Translations under genes and position numbers: made by a program | Shown here: in pieces, positions 36,503 to 46,080 of the stretch | Layout: each line of letters opens with the position of its first letter | How positions within the stretch are numbered: position 1 is the stretch's first letter | Notes under the pieces: generated by a model | Database searches by the model: none | The model's input: only the letters and a program-made list of their open reading frames with translations | Told to the model about the DNA's origin: nothing | NCBI RefSeq assembly: GCF_003268005.1 | Contig: NZ_CP014213.1 | Location: 1,612,001-1,676,000, forward strand | Length of the DNA stretch: 64,000 bases | Source of the DNA: Methanosphaera sp. BMS | GTDB lineage: Archaea; Methanobacteriota; Methanobacteria; Methanobacteriales; Methanobacteriaceae | Direction of reading: 5' to 3'

Positions 36503-39007
36503 TTATACAGTAATGCTTTCTGTATATGTATTGGTGTTTCCTTCACTGTCCTTGAATTCAACTTTAATTTCATGTTTTCCGGTTAATAAATTAACGAGGT
36601 TGTAGATTAGTTGTGATAGGTCGTCTGTTGTTGTAGCGTTGAAGACTAGTTTTCCATCAATGTAGACAAGTAGGTGTCCGTTTGTGAAGTTTTGGTTGAA
36701 TATCTGGTTTAGTACCCCCAGCGTTAGTTGGTTGTTGGTTAGTGGTATTTGCTTGTTGTTGCTTGTTGTTATTGTTTTTTTATTTGGACTTTTGATGGTA
36801 TTTTTTGGAACTGTTTTTATAAGACTTAGTTTAATATGATGTTTTATTGTATAATCTGCATTTCCACCATATTCTAAATATGAATTGTTTTCATAGGTGT
36901 TATTGTCCCATCCACTGAATAAACTATAATATGGTCCTTCGACACATACGCTTTGACCTGTTTTTGCCTGGTTATTTGTGAATATGTTATTTGAATATCT
37001 GAAAAACTTACCATTAGAGTATAGTGCTGCTCCTTTATCAGCTGCATAATTTCTGTCAAATACACTGTTGTTTATAAAGGCAGCTTCACCATAGGAGTAT
37101 ATTGCCCCACCGTTTGTTTCTGCAAAGTTGGACTGGAATGTTGAGTTATCAACCGTTCCTCCGTCGCCGGTAAATGTTATTGCAGCACCATTGTATGCTT
37201 TAGCATTTTTAATTGTAATGTTCTTAAACATAACATCATCTGCGGTCACATAGAATCCACGGGTTTTATGGTCCAGGTCTATGGTTGCACCCTTACCGTC
37301 AATGGTAATTGTCTTGTTTACAATTATTCCATTTACCATATCGGCATCTACATCGGGATCATATTTATACGTATCGTAAATATAGGCAGAATCATTCTCC
37401 CATACATTATCAATAATATTTTGTAATCTGGATAACGGATAGGTATCTTTAAACGTGAAAGTAGCTACGGCACCGATCATACCGTTTCCAAATGTTAAAA
37501 ATGATTTGGGATTATTTGTTAACATACTAAAAGCTATGCTATCTCCTTCAAATTTTCTTGATATGCTGTTTGTATATTTATCACCATCCCATAAACTAAG
37601 TTTATCACCTCTTAAACTAAAATCATTTTCAAAGTAAGGAAAATTGAAGTTACCCGTTCCATTATTCAATTTAAACATGATTTTAAGGTCAAATGTATTT
37701 CCAACAAAATCTCCTATTCTGGTGATTTCTTTTGGAATTGTATTGTTTAACTGATCTACAACATCAATATAGTACCAATTATTCACAATAACTTTAATGT
37801 TGTTGGTTATTGGTTTAGCATCCTTATCTTTCAATTCACTTGTTAATGGTGCCAAAATATCTGTATTAATATTACCCCACCAATTATTATCAACAGAGAA
37901 TGTAACTGTGGAATATATATCGTCATACTCAATTTCTCTGAATTGGCTTAAAGATTTTAAGTTATCATTCATATTATTAAGATAAAAGATGTTGTTACTA
38001 ATATTATTGTCCCGGGCATCTACATATATAGCCCCACCGTTTATTCTTGCTCTGTTATCAAGGAATATACAAGAATCAATTACATTGTTTGCCCTGTTTA
38101 AATAAATTGCTCCACCTTCTTGAGCAAGATTATATGCAAAATATGAGTCTTTTATGGTGTTTCCAGTATTATCTACATAAATAGCACCACCACCTATATT
38201 ATAATCATATCTTGCAGCTATGTTCATTGGTCTACCATCAAATGTCGATGGCATAGTATAATCTTCATAATAAAAATAATTATATGTAAATGAACATTTA
38301 TCTATAACATTATTTTTAGAATTAAGATAAAGTGCACCACCCATTTTGCCTTGTAAATGATTGAATTCACAGTTTCTAATGGTTAAATGTTCACCATTAA
38401 CGTAAATTCCACCACCCAGACATTTGGTTTTAGCATGCATTAGGGAAGATCTTGTATAAGCGTATTTTATAATAGAATTTTCTATTAATCCATTTTTACC
38501 GCCCCAATATATAGTAGCACCATCATGTAGATGACCTACTTCACTATTTGTTAAGGTCATGTTACGTAATATAACATTATCGGCCTTAATATCAAAAATT
38601 CTGTTTTTTCTATTGGCATCTAATGTATGTCCTTGACCATCTATTGTGATTGGTTTTTTGATAACAATATCATCTGAATGGATATTTAGATAATCTTTTT
38701 CCAGGTATATTGTTGAACTTTCATCAGCATCATCAATCAATTCCTGTAATTGCTTAAAAGTACCTTTTTGAGGCTCTGTTTTTAAATTTTTAGAATTATC
38801 CTTTTTCTGAATTGCTTTAATTTCAGAACTACCCATACCATTAGCATCTGTTAAAACTGCTTCTTGATTATGAATATTTTCACCATTTGAATCGGTTAAT
38901 ATACTATCATCAACAGCATCATTAACATCACTAGCACTAATTACAGTAAAAGAACATAAAATCACCGTTAAAGATAATAATATTAACATTTTAGCTCTAA
39001 CTTTAAT
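36503..39007 (-). CDS. adhesin-like cell-surface protein with right-handed beta-helix repeats
   Basis: About 834 residues. The N-terminus is a signal peptide (LILLSLTVILCSFTVISA). Two long parallel beta-helix regions follow (about residues 90-370 and 530-720) with repeated phrases such as GGAIYVDN, GGAIYLNRANNVID and KPITIDGQGHTLDANRKN; the last ~100 residues form an Ig-like domain (LLTGKHEIKVEFKDSEGN). This is the adhesin-like protein type of gut Methanobacteriales, thought to bind hosts or partners. AGGTG lies 5 bases before an in-frame ATT at 39007, giving MKVRAKMLILLS, a better signal peptide; the first ATG (38989) is 22 bases from that site. AUU start is my inference. Confidence 0.85.
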   Translation of the reverse strand: MKVRAKMLILLSLTVILCSFTVISASDVNDAVDDSILTDSNGENIHNQEAVLTDANGMGSSEIKAIQKKDNSKNLKTEPQKGTFKQLQELIDDADESSTIYLEKDYLNIHSDDIVIKKPITIDGQGHTLDANRKNRIFDIKADNVILRNMTLTNSEVGHLHDGATIYWGGKNGLIENSIIKYAYTRSSLMHAKTKCLGGGIYVNGEHLTIRNCEFNHLQGKMGGALYLNSKNNVIDKCSFTYNYFYYEDYTMPSTFDGRPMNIAARYDYNIGGGAIYVDNTGNTIKDSYFAYNLAQEGGAIYLNRANNVIDSCIFLDNRARINGGAIYVDARDNNISNNIFYLNNMNDNLKSLSQFREIEYDDIYSTVTFSVDNNWWGNINTDILAPLTSELKDKDAKPITNNIKVIVNNWYYIDVVDQLNNTIPKEITRIGDFVGNTFDLKIMFKLNNGTGNFNFPYFENDFSLRGDKLSLWDGDKYTNSISRKFEGDSIAFSMLTNNPKSFLTFGNGMIGAVATFTFKDTYPLSRLQNIIDNVWENDSAYIYDTYKYDPDVDADMVNGIIVNKTITIDGKGATIDLDHKTRGFYVTADDVMFKNITIKNAKAYNGAAITFTGDGGTVDNSTFQSNFAETNGGAIYSYGEAAFINNSVFDRNYAADKGAALYSNGKFFRYSNNIFTNNQAKTGQSVCVEGPYYSLFSGWDNNTYENNSYLEYGGNADYTIKHHIKLSLIKTVPKNTIKSPNKKTITTSNNKQIPLTNNQLTLGVLNQIFNQNFTNGHLLVYIDGKLVFNATTTDDLSQLIYNLVNLLTGKHEIKVEFKDSEGNTNTYTESITV

Positions 39008-39156
39008 ATTTTCACCTCATTTATTTTCAATAATAATAATAATATATTTACATGATATAAATTATTTTCTGTTAAAAATCAATGCTGTTAAGTTGAGTTA
39101 ATTTTTAACAAAACATTTTATAAGTATCTTGATAAAAATTAAAAGAATTATATAGT
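39008..39156. promoter_or_regulatory. adhesin gene leader and promoter
   Basis: Contains AGGTG at 39013-39017 on the minus strand and AT-rich sequence beyond it. A clear TATA box was not singled out. Confidence 0.35.
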
Positions 39157-39762
39157 ACGAGGTGGGAAAATCAAATTAAACTATGAGAAAATAAAAAATA
39201 AATTACGTATAGAAAATTTTTCAGGTAAAAGACAAATAATTGTCGAACAAAAATTTTATTCACAAATATACATCTTCAATTTATACTTATTACTTAAAAT
39301 GAAAGCCGAACAAGAGTTAGAATCTGAAAATAAGAAGTTAAAAGAAGATTCCGGAAAGAAAAAAGACCAAATAATAATATAGGAATAGGAAAACTAAAAA
39401 ATAACCTGATTAAATTAATAACAAAATATGTAAGAGAATTACTCCGGTTTCTTAAGAAGCTCATTAAAAGTTTAGCAAGCATAACTACCGATTACAAATA
39501 GAATAGAAATACAACAAAAAGAACAGCAAAATACCATTAAAATCAAAGAAAAGCCTTTTAAACACACCACTACAAAAATTTTCAAAAAAAAATATAAAAA
39601 ATACCTATTATCATATCTAAAATTAAGTTGACAGCATTGAACTTTTTCTTCGCAATATTTCATAAAAGAAGTAAAAAGTGTAAGATTATAAATGGTGTGG
39701 CAACATTAACTTTTTTCCTGATTATTAATCATCAGCCTAAAGAAAAAGAGGTAGGGTTATGA
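39157..39762 (+). pseudogene. decayed IS4-type transposase (C-terminal part)
   Basis: Several frameshifted pieces in the same order as an IS4-like DDE transposase C-terminus. They run YSTRWE, then after a one-base shift IKLNYEKIKNKLRIENFSGK (the Y-R-E-K region near the last catalytic Glu), then RQIIVEQKFYSQIYIFNLYL and LLKMKAEQELESENKKL. In another frame GIGKLKNNLIKLITKY follows, and finally LTALNFFFAIFHKRSKKCK. Stops and shifts are many, and no terminal inverted repeats were found. The N-terminal two thirds are absent. It lies between the adhesin gene and DUF389. Confidence 0.7.
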
Positions 39763-39818
39763 GGTGATGATTGGTGTTTATAATCACTTCATTACATCGA
39801 TTGGTTATGTTATTTGTT

Positions 39819-40589
39819 TTATAGCATTGAATAAACTGCTATTATACTTGGAATTGTGACGATTATCGTGTTTCGGACCATACGTAAACGATATCTTCTC
39901 CATTCCTTATCCGTTAATTCCCTGCTTCTAGGGATTTTCAGGACACTCATGATTATTGCCGCGGATATGAATATGAAGTATGCGTTGATGATAAAGAGGT
40001 ATCCTGCCCCTAAGAGCATGTCCCATCTTCCGTTTGCTATTGAATATCCACAGGTACATAGTGGTGGCATCAGTGCGGTTGCTATTGCAACTCCTGGGAT
40101 AACTGTGTTTGTCTTGTCCTCCCTGGTTTGTCCGATGATTCCTGCAATTCCACCGAAAAATGCTATGAGTACATCGAAGAATGTTGGTGATGTTCTTGCA
40201 AGCAGTTCTACTGTTGGCTCCTTGACCGGTGAGAGAAAGAAGTATATGGATGCCGCGATTACGCTGAGGGCAACCTGCAATGCCAATCCAGTCATGTGTT
40301 TTCTTAGTAGGGAGTAGTCTGCGGATATGCTTGCATATGCTGATGCCAGTATGCTTCCCATTAATGGGGATATCAGCATTGCCCCGATGATTACTGCCGT
40401 TGAACTCATGTTTAATCCGACGGATGCTATTACCATTGCACATACCAGTACGCACATGTTTGTTCCCGTGACTTTTCCTCCATCCAGGATACGGGAACGA
40501 ATCTCTGAGTGTGATGCTGAATCATCCGCTATTGAAAATATTCTTTTGAACTTTTCGGGTATTGTTTCTTTTTGATTTTCCATAGTCAT
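39819..40589 (-). CDS. DUF389 membrane protein
   Basis: 256 residues with about six membrane helices; the core MSSTAVIIGAMLISPLMGSI and GVAIATALMPPLCTCGYSIA are the signature of DUF389 (TIGR00341-type) proteins, whose function is unknown. Residues 1-35 and the end are cytoplasmic and charged. AGGAGA lies nine bases before ATG 40589. It is 80 bases downstream of the acyl-CoA synthetase stop on the same strand and may be co-transcribed or independent. Confidence 0.88.
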   Translation of the reverse strand: MTMENQKETIPEKFKRIFSIADDSASHSEIRSRILDGGKVTGTNMCVLVCAMVIASVGLNMSSTAVIIGAMLISPLMGSILASAYASISADYSLLRKHMTGLALQVALSVIAASIYFFLSPVKEPTVELLARTSPTFFDVLIAFFGGIAGIIGQTREDKTNTVIPGVAIATALMPPLCTCGYSIANGRWDMLLGAGYLFIINAYFIFISAAIIMSVLKIPRSRELTDKEWRRYRLRMVRNTIIVTIPSIIAVYSML

Positions 40590-40670
40590 ATTGTCATTTC
40601 TCCTATTTTCATATTAGCATAATCATTAAATAGATAAATAAAGGAATATACATCTTTTTATAAGCATTAT

Positions 40671-42347
40671 CTAATTGTTTTTGTATTTTTCTTCATCGGC
40701 AACTCTGATTTTCTTACGCATGATTTTTCCGCTTATTGTTTTCGGCAGTTCGTCAACGTATTCTATTGCACGTGGATATTTGTATGGTGCGGTTACGTGT
40801 TTTACGTGGTTTTGTATGTCCTTGGTCAATTCATCCGATGGAGTGAATCCTTCTGAGAGTACTATTGTTGCCTTGACGATTTGACCCCTTATTGGATGTG
40901 GTATACCTGTTACTGCACAGTCAAGTACGGCTTCATGTGATAATAATGCACTTTCTACCTCATATGGGCCGATTTTATATCCTGAACTTTTGATTACGTC
41001 ATCTATTCTTCCCTTGTACCAGAAGTATCCGTCTTCATCCTTCCATGCTGAGTCTCCGGTATGGTAGTATCCGCCATAGATTGTTTCATTTGTCTTTTCA
41101 TCGTTGTTGTAGTATCCCTTGAATAGTCCTAATGGATAACCTTCGGATATGTCAAATACTATTTCTCCTTCTTCTCCAACATCACATTCATTGCCTTCGG
41201 AGTTTATTAGTCTTATGTCAAATAGTGGTGCAGGTTTTCCCATTGACCCGAGTTTTATGTCCATCCATGGGAAGTTTGCAATCGTTGCGACTGTCTCGGT
41301 TTGTCCGAATGATTCTCTTATTTCCAGTCCTGTGAGATCCCTGAATTTATAATATACCTCATCGTTTAATGGTTCTCCTGCTGTTGATACATGTTTTAGT
41401 GATGAGAAGTCAAGGTTTTCGATGTCTTCCTTGATGAAGAATCTGTACATTGTTGGCGGACAGCACAATGTGGTGATGTTATGGTCCAATGCACGTGAAA
41501 GTACGTCTAATGGGTGGAATCTGTCATAGTCATAGATGTATATACCGGAACCGGATATCCATGGACCGTATATTTCTCCCCAGAGTGCCTTTCCCCATCC
41601 AGTATCGGCGATTGTATAGTGAAGTCCGTTATCTACTACCTGATGCCAGTAGTGGCTTGTCACGATGTGTGCCAATGGATAGCCGAAGCTGTGTTTTATC
41701 ATCTTTGGCTGGCCGGTTGATCCTGATGAGAAGAAGAGTACTGATGTATCCTCCACTGAGTCATCATCATATACCGGTCGTTTGAAGTCATCTGATGCAT
41801 GGCGTACTTCACTTCGCAGGTCATACCATCCGTCGAGTTTGTCGTAACCTACATAGATTTTGTTTAAGTGTATTCCAAGGTCTTTTTCTACCTGTGCATA
41901 GTTTTCAGGTACTCCGTCTTCCCTGATTACTATTACCGTGTTTATTTCTCCGGCCTTTATACGGTATTCTATGTCCTCTGGTTTGAGCATATGTGTTGCA
42001 GGTACTGCTATTGCCTTTAGCTTGTGCAGTGCGAGCATGCAATACCAGAAGTCATATCTGCTTTTTAGTGTTAACAGTACGCGGTCTCCCTTGGTTATTC
42101 CGAGGGATGAGAAGAAGTTTGCTGCCTTGTCACTGAAGTATTTAAGGTCCTTGAATGTGAATACCTTTTCGGTTTCTTCATCACACCATGATAGTGCCAC
42201 CTTGTCTGGTTGTTCCTTTGCATAAACGTCCACTATGTCATATGCGAAGTTAAAGTCCTCCGGTACGTTTATTTTTAGGTTTTTGTAGAAGTCTTCGTAT
42301 GATTCGAATTCTGTTCTTTCAACATATCTTTCTAATAATGATGTCAT
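40671..42347 (-). CDS. AMP-forming acyl/acetyl-CoA synthetase
   Basis: A 558-residue ANL-family ligase that activates a carboxylic acid with ATP and joins it to CoA. Motifs: phosphate loop [13 protein letters not shown], the [11 protein letters not shown]5 segment, [32 protein letters not shown], and the catalytic lysine in [12 protein letters not shown]. It belongs to the medium-chain/benzoate-like branch rather than true Acs; acetate is the likely carbon source in this lineage but the substrate cannot be read. It follows the XRE-cupin gene by 12 bases (GGGTGAC ribosome site), a pairing that suggests co-regulation. Confidence 0.9.
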   Translation of the reverse strand: MTSLLERYVERTEFESYEDFYKNLKINVPEDFNFAYDIVDVYAKEQPDKVALSWCDEETEKVFTFKDLKYFSDKAANFFSSLGITKGDRVLLTLKSRYDFWYCMLALHKLKAIAVPATHMLKPEDIEYRIKAGEINTVIVIREDGVPENYAQVEKDLGIHLNKIYVGYDKLDGWYDLRSEVRHASDDFKRPVYDDDSVEDTSVLFFSSGSTGQPKMIKHSFGYPLAHIVTSHYWHQVVDNGLHYTIADTGWGKALWGEIYGPWISGSGIYIYDYDRFHPLDVLSRALDHNITTLCCPPTMYRFFIKEDIENLDFSSLKHVSTAGEPLNDEVYYKFRDLTGLEIRESFGQTETVATIANFPWMDIKLGSMGKPAPLFDIRLINSEGNECDVGEEGEIVFDISEGYPLGLFKGYYNNDEKTNETIYGGYYHTGDSAWKDEDGYFWYKGRIDDVIKSSGYKIGPYEVESALLSHEAVLDCAVTGIPHPIRGQIVKATIVLSEGFTPSDELTKDIQNHVKHVTAPYKYPRAIEYVDELPKTISGKIMRKKIRVADEEKYKNN

Positions 42348-42359
42348 TTAGTCACCCTT

Positions 42360-42917
42360 TTATAGTTTTAGTACGTCGAGGAATTTGACGGGCTTGTTAT
42401 CCAGTGCTATCATTGAGTGTTTGTATAGTGAGTCGAAGTATATTGAGTCTCCCTCATCCAGGTCTATCTGGTTGTCCTTGATGAATACTCTTAGTCTTCC
42501 TTCCAGTACGTATACGAATTCATATCCCTTGTGGTAGTTTGGCTCTGGGACGTATCCTTCCTCTTTCGGCATGACGTTTACGATAAATGGCTCCATTTCC
42601 TTGTGTGCAAAGTTTGATGCGAGGTTTTCATAGTCGTATGCTTCACGTCTGTCGATTCTTACTCCTTTGCCTTTTCTTGTTACTGCAAATACGCTCATAC
42701 GTGTATCTTCACCCGTTAATAGCAGGCTTGTGTCCACGTCAAATATCTGGGAGGCTTCATATAGAATGCTGGCAGGGATGTCTATTTCTCCTGATTCATA
42801 TTTCTGGTAGGTGTCTACCGGTACGTCTAACTTTTCTGCCATGTCCTGCATGCTTATTTCGCATACTTCTCTCATGTCTTTTACACGGCTTGCTATTTCC
42901 AGTTGTATGTTTGTCAT
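42360..42917 (-). CDS. XRE-family regulator with C-terminal cupin domain
   Basis: 185 residues. Residues about 5-65 form an XRE helix-turn-helix (RVKDMREVCEISMQDMAEKL, VPVDTYQKYESGEIDIP). Residues 110-185 are a cupin (YHKGYEFVYVLEGRLRVFI, then DEGDSIYFDSLYKHSMI) that may bind a small molecule or metal. ATG 42917 was chosen because GGAGTG lies nine bases before it; an ATG at 42947 is farther upstream without a site. It sits directly upstream of the acyl-CoA synthetase and probably controls it in response to the acid or its CoA ester; this is inferred from the arrangement. Confidence 0.85.
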   Translation of the reverse strand: MTNIQLEIASRVKDMREVCEISMQDMAEKLDVPVDTYQKYESGEIDIPASILYEASQIFDVDTSLLLTGEDTRMSVFAVTRKGKGVRIDRREAYDYENLASNFAHKEMEPFIVNVMPKEEGYVPEPNYHKGYEFVYVLEGRLRVFIKDNQIDLDEGDSIYFDSLYKHSMIALDNKPVKFLDVLKL

Positions 42918-43140
42918 ATCTTCATTCACTCCTTGTTGTTGTATCATATGATTAAGATGTATTAATTAGTTTGATTTAGTAAATCTTTAATTCATTAATA
43001 GTTATGTAAAACATGTTATTAATAGTTTTAAGTTCTAAGGGGTAGGTTATTCTGTTTCCGGACTGTGGATAATGTTATGGATAACTAGAATAGATAAAAG
43101 GTGGTTATGTAAAAAATAGTTTTGAGAGGGGAAACTCTTC

Positions 43141-44484
43141 CTATTTTAAGTTATTTTCTATTAGTGTCATTCCCCAATCTGCCAGTTCTGCAGCTTTTTC
43201 TGGTGTTTTTGCCTCTGAGAAACATCTGTAGATTGGCTCTGTACCTGATGGTCTTATTATTACCCATCCGTCATCGGTGATTACCTTTACACCGTCGGTT
43301 GTGTCTACTTCATACTCGGTTGTGTCTTTGAGTATTCCTTCTGCTACGCTTGATTTCTTGTCGTCGGGACATTCTATTTTTCTTTTTTCTGAGTAGTATG
43401 TTGGAAGGTCTTCTATTAATTGTGACAGCGGCTTGTCGCTTGTTGCTAGTATTTCAAGCAGCATTGCTGTTGCAAGTCCTGAGTCTCTTCCGTATACGAA
43501 GTCAGGGAAGATGAGTCCACCGTTTTCTTCTCCTCCGAAGAGTCCGTCGACTTCCTGGAGTTTTCTTGCTACTACAAGGTCTCCTACCTTTGTAAGGATT
43601 ATTTCTCCATTGTTTTCCAGTGCTATGTCTGCTATTGCGTTACTTGTTGCTACGGTGGTTACGATTTTGCCGCCGTTGTTTTTCTCAAGCATTGATTTTT
43701 CCACGAGTGCAAATGATTTGTCACCGAATACGAACTGTCCTTTTTCGTCTATGCATATTGTTCTGTCGGCGTCTCCGTCATGTGCTATTCCAATGTCTGC
43801 TCCTGTTGCTTTGACTACCTCTATTAGGTCTGTGAGGTTGTCTTCTGTTGGTTCAGGGTTTCGTCCAGGGAATGCTCCGTCCGGCTGACAGTTTAGGGTT
43901 GTGATTTCACATCCCAGTTTACGTACTATAAATGGTGTTGTGTCACATGCTGCTCCGCTTCCACAGTCAAGTACCACTTTTAGTTTTCTTTCTCTGATTT
44001 TATCGGCGTCAACTCTTTTTATTACTTCGTCGATGTATTCGTCGATGATATCTGCCTTGTATGCCTTTCCTATTTTGTCCCATGTTACTCTTTCTTGTTT
44101 GTCATTGAAGTAGATGTCTTCTATTTCTTCTTCCAGGTCATCTGGTGTTCCGATTCCATCCTTATCAAGTAGTTTTAGTCCATTGTATTTTGGTGGGTTG
44201 TGGGATGCCGTTACCATTATTCCACCGTCATAGTATTTGCGTACTGCGTATTGTACTGCTGGTGTTGGTAACATTCCTAAATCCACCACGTCACATCCTA
44301 CTGATAGTAGTCCTGCCGTTACTGCATGTTTTATCATTTCAGAGGATGTTCTAGGGTCTGATCCTATGGCTATTGTTCCTTGAACTTTTGTTCCATAAGC
44401 TGCTGCTATTTTTGATGCAAATTCAGGGGTTAATACCGTATTTGCTACTCTTCTTACCCCGAATGTTCCGAATAATTGTTTCAT
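43141..44484 (-). CDS. glmM: phosphoglucosamine mutase
   Basis: Converts glucosamine 6-phosphate to glucosamine 1-phosphate for UDP-GlcNAc, used in pseudomurein and glycoprotein. About 447 residues. The phosphoserine loop TASHNPPKYNG holds Ser94, the metal loop is DGDADRTICID, the sugar loop GGEENGGLIF, and the phosphate site RPSGTEPIYRCFSEA. GGGAGTAGGTTAC places the start at 44484 rather than at the ATG at 44499. It stands alone, 107 bases from the next gene. It could also use mannose or glucose phosphates, since archaeal enzymes can be broad. Confidence 0.92.
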   Translation of the reverse strand: MKQLFGTFGVRRVANTVLTPEFASKIAAAYGTKVQGTIAIGSDPRTSSEMIKHAVTAGLLSVGCDVVDLGMLPTPAVQYAVRKYYDGGIMVTASHNPPKYNGLKLLDKDGIGTPDDLEEEIEDIYFNDKQERVTWDKIGKAYKADIIDEYIDEVIKRVDADKIRERKLKVVLDCGSGAACDTTPFIVRKLGCEITTLNCQPDGAFPGRNPEPTEDNLTDLIEVVKATGADIGIAHDGDADRTICIDEKGQFVFGDKSFALVEKSMLEKNNGGKIVTTVATSNAIADIALENNGEIILTKVGDLVVARKLQEVDGLFGGEENGGLIFPDFVYGRDSGLATAMLLEILATSDKPLSQLIEDLPTYYSEKRKIECPDDKKSSVAEGILKDTTEYEVDTTDGVKVITDDGWVIIRPSGTEPIYRCFSEAKTPEKAAELADWGMTLIENNLK

Positions 44485-44591
44485 GTAACCTACTCCCATT
44501 TTTAATAGTAATAAATTTTATTATAATAATAATTTTTTTTAGTTATTTACAGTTATATATTTTTTAGTTATTATTTTTTTCTTGTGTTGAG

Positions 44592-46070
44592 TTATTCTAG
44601 TATGGACAAGCTGTATGTTAGTTTTTCATCTTGGCCGTAACAGTACCAGTTGGCCCCATCATTAATCCATGTGTAGTTTTTATTTTGTTGTATTTCAGTC
44701 CAGGTATTGTCGTTATTTTCTATCCATGTGGTATTGTAGTATGCGGTATTGTTAAATATGTAATCCACCCTCCAGGCTTCATCGGTATAGGTCCACCTGT
44801 ATTCATATCCTGTGTTTGTTGTTGCATAGTAGTGGGTATCGTCGTGTTTAATCCAGGTATATGGGTGTATTGTGCTCCATTTGACTGTCCAGCTGTTATC
44901 GTCCATGGAGGTTATGTCTGCTGTTATGTTGTTTGAATCCACATATTTCTTATTTTTTAACATCTCAAGTAGGGGAGGCAGTGTTTTTAGAGAATTCTGA
45001 ACTTTTTTGTCGGAGCTGTTAATGGGGTTGTCATCATGTGATTCCAAGAGTATCATCTTTGTATCGTATAACCCTGTTGCCTCATCCAGTGTCCTGTCCT
45101 TTGTTATAAATGTGACGTTGAATTCGTTTTCTTCAAGTTTTGCTATGACATCCCCCGATATGTAGTCGGTTTCCTCCATTTGTATATAATCGGACTCGGT
45201 ATTTCTGGTTACGTATATTTCACTTACATTATTTTCCTTCAGATAATCTATCGTACTTGTATCGAATGATGAGTCCTCCATCAGATATGCCTTATCCCTG
45301 ATAACAGATGGAATCACGGCAGGTATTTCACCATAAAAACCATAGTATACCCTGTTACTGTCGATGATGCCCATACTGTTAAGCTTTTTGTTTATGTTGA
45401 CACTTAGCTGTGCACTGCTTTGGCCTGTTATGACTTCCACTGTGGTATTATATTCGTTTAACTTTTTGATTATATTATCAGGCAGGCTTCCGACTACTAT
45501 GATGTTTTTAATTTCATGTTCGTCAAGGTATCTTATGTAGTTTTCATCCAACTGTTCACTTGATGTGTATGTGCTGTTGTCTGCGGTGACAAATACGGGT
45601 GTCTTCAGGCATGCTCCCAGAAAGCCCGCCATTGGATCTGATGCCGTGAATATTATGGTGTCGTTGTTTTTGTCTTTTGTGTTGTCTGCGATTTTTGTTA
45701 GTATTGAGCTTATTGAATCTCCGTTTACTTGTTTTACTTCAACGCCCATTGATTTAAGTTTGATTAACTCATCAATGTCCATTGAGCCTACTACTATGAC
45801 CTTTGTTATATTGTTTCTTTTTATGTATGAGGGCAGCCAATTAGCTATCTGTGTGGGTATTCTCTTATCGGACAAAAGCATCGGCACTCCCTTGTATCCG
45901 GCGTATACGGATATTCCCGTTTCAAGGCCCCTCATATTGGCTGTGCACTGTGATATTATGAGTGTGTTTTCATCACAATCTATGCTGTCGGCATAAATGG
46001 AAGCAAATGTTACGATGATTGCCGCCAATATAATTAATGCGGGCACCAATAATTTATATACTTTCTTCAT
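44592..46070 (-). CDS. secreted or anchored surface protein with cell-wall-binding-like domains
   Basis: 492 residues. A hydrophobic helix (8-27) anchors or exports the protein. Residues ~30-320 contain repeats of the form ...KVIVVGSMDIDELI... and ...KNIIVVGSLPDNIIKKLNEY, resembling the cell wall-binding repeat 2 fold. The last ~100 residues are rich in Trp, Tyr, Asn and Thr (TWIKHDDTHYYATTNTGYEYRW) and hold many NxS/T sequons. AAGGTATGA precedes the ATG. It lies 10 bases downstream of the membrane protein gene, so they form an operon. Function unknown; surface attachment is inferred. Confidence 0.75.
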   Translation of the reverse strand: MKKVYKLLVPALIILAAIIVTFASIYADSIDCDENTLIISQCTANMRGLETGISVYAGYKGVPMLLSDKRIPTQIANWLPSYIKRNNITKVIVVGSMDIDELIKLKSMGVEVKQVNGDSISSILTKIADNTKDKNNDTIIFTASDPMAGFLGACLKTPVFVTADNSTYTSSEQLDENYIRYLDEHEIKNIIVVGSLPDNIIKKLNEYNTTVEVITGQSSAQLSVNINKKLNSMGIIDSNRVYYGFYGEIPAVIPSVIRDKAYLMEDSSFDTSTIDYLKENNVSEIYVTRNTESDYIQMEETDYISGDVIAKLEENEFNVTFITKDRTLDEATGLYDTKMILLESHDDNPINSSDKKVQNSLKTLPPLLEMLKNKKYVDSNNITADITSMDDNSWTVKWSTIHPYTWIKHDDTHYYATTNTGYEYRWTYTDEAWRVDYIFNNTAYYNTTWIENNDNTWTEIQQNKNYTWINDGANWYCYGQDEKLTYSLSILE

Positions 46071-46080
46071 TTTTCATACC

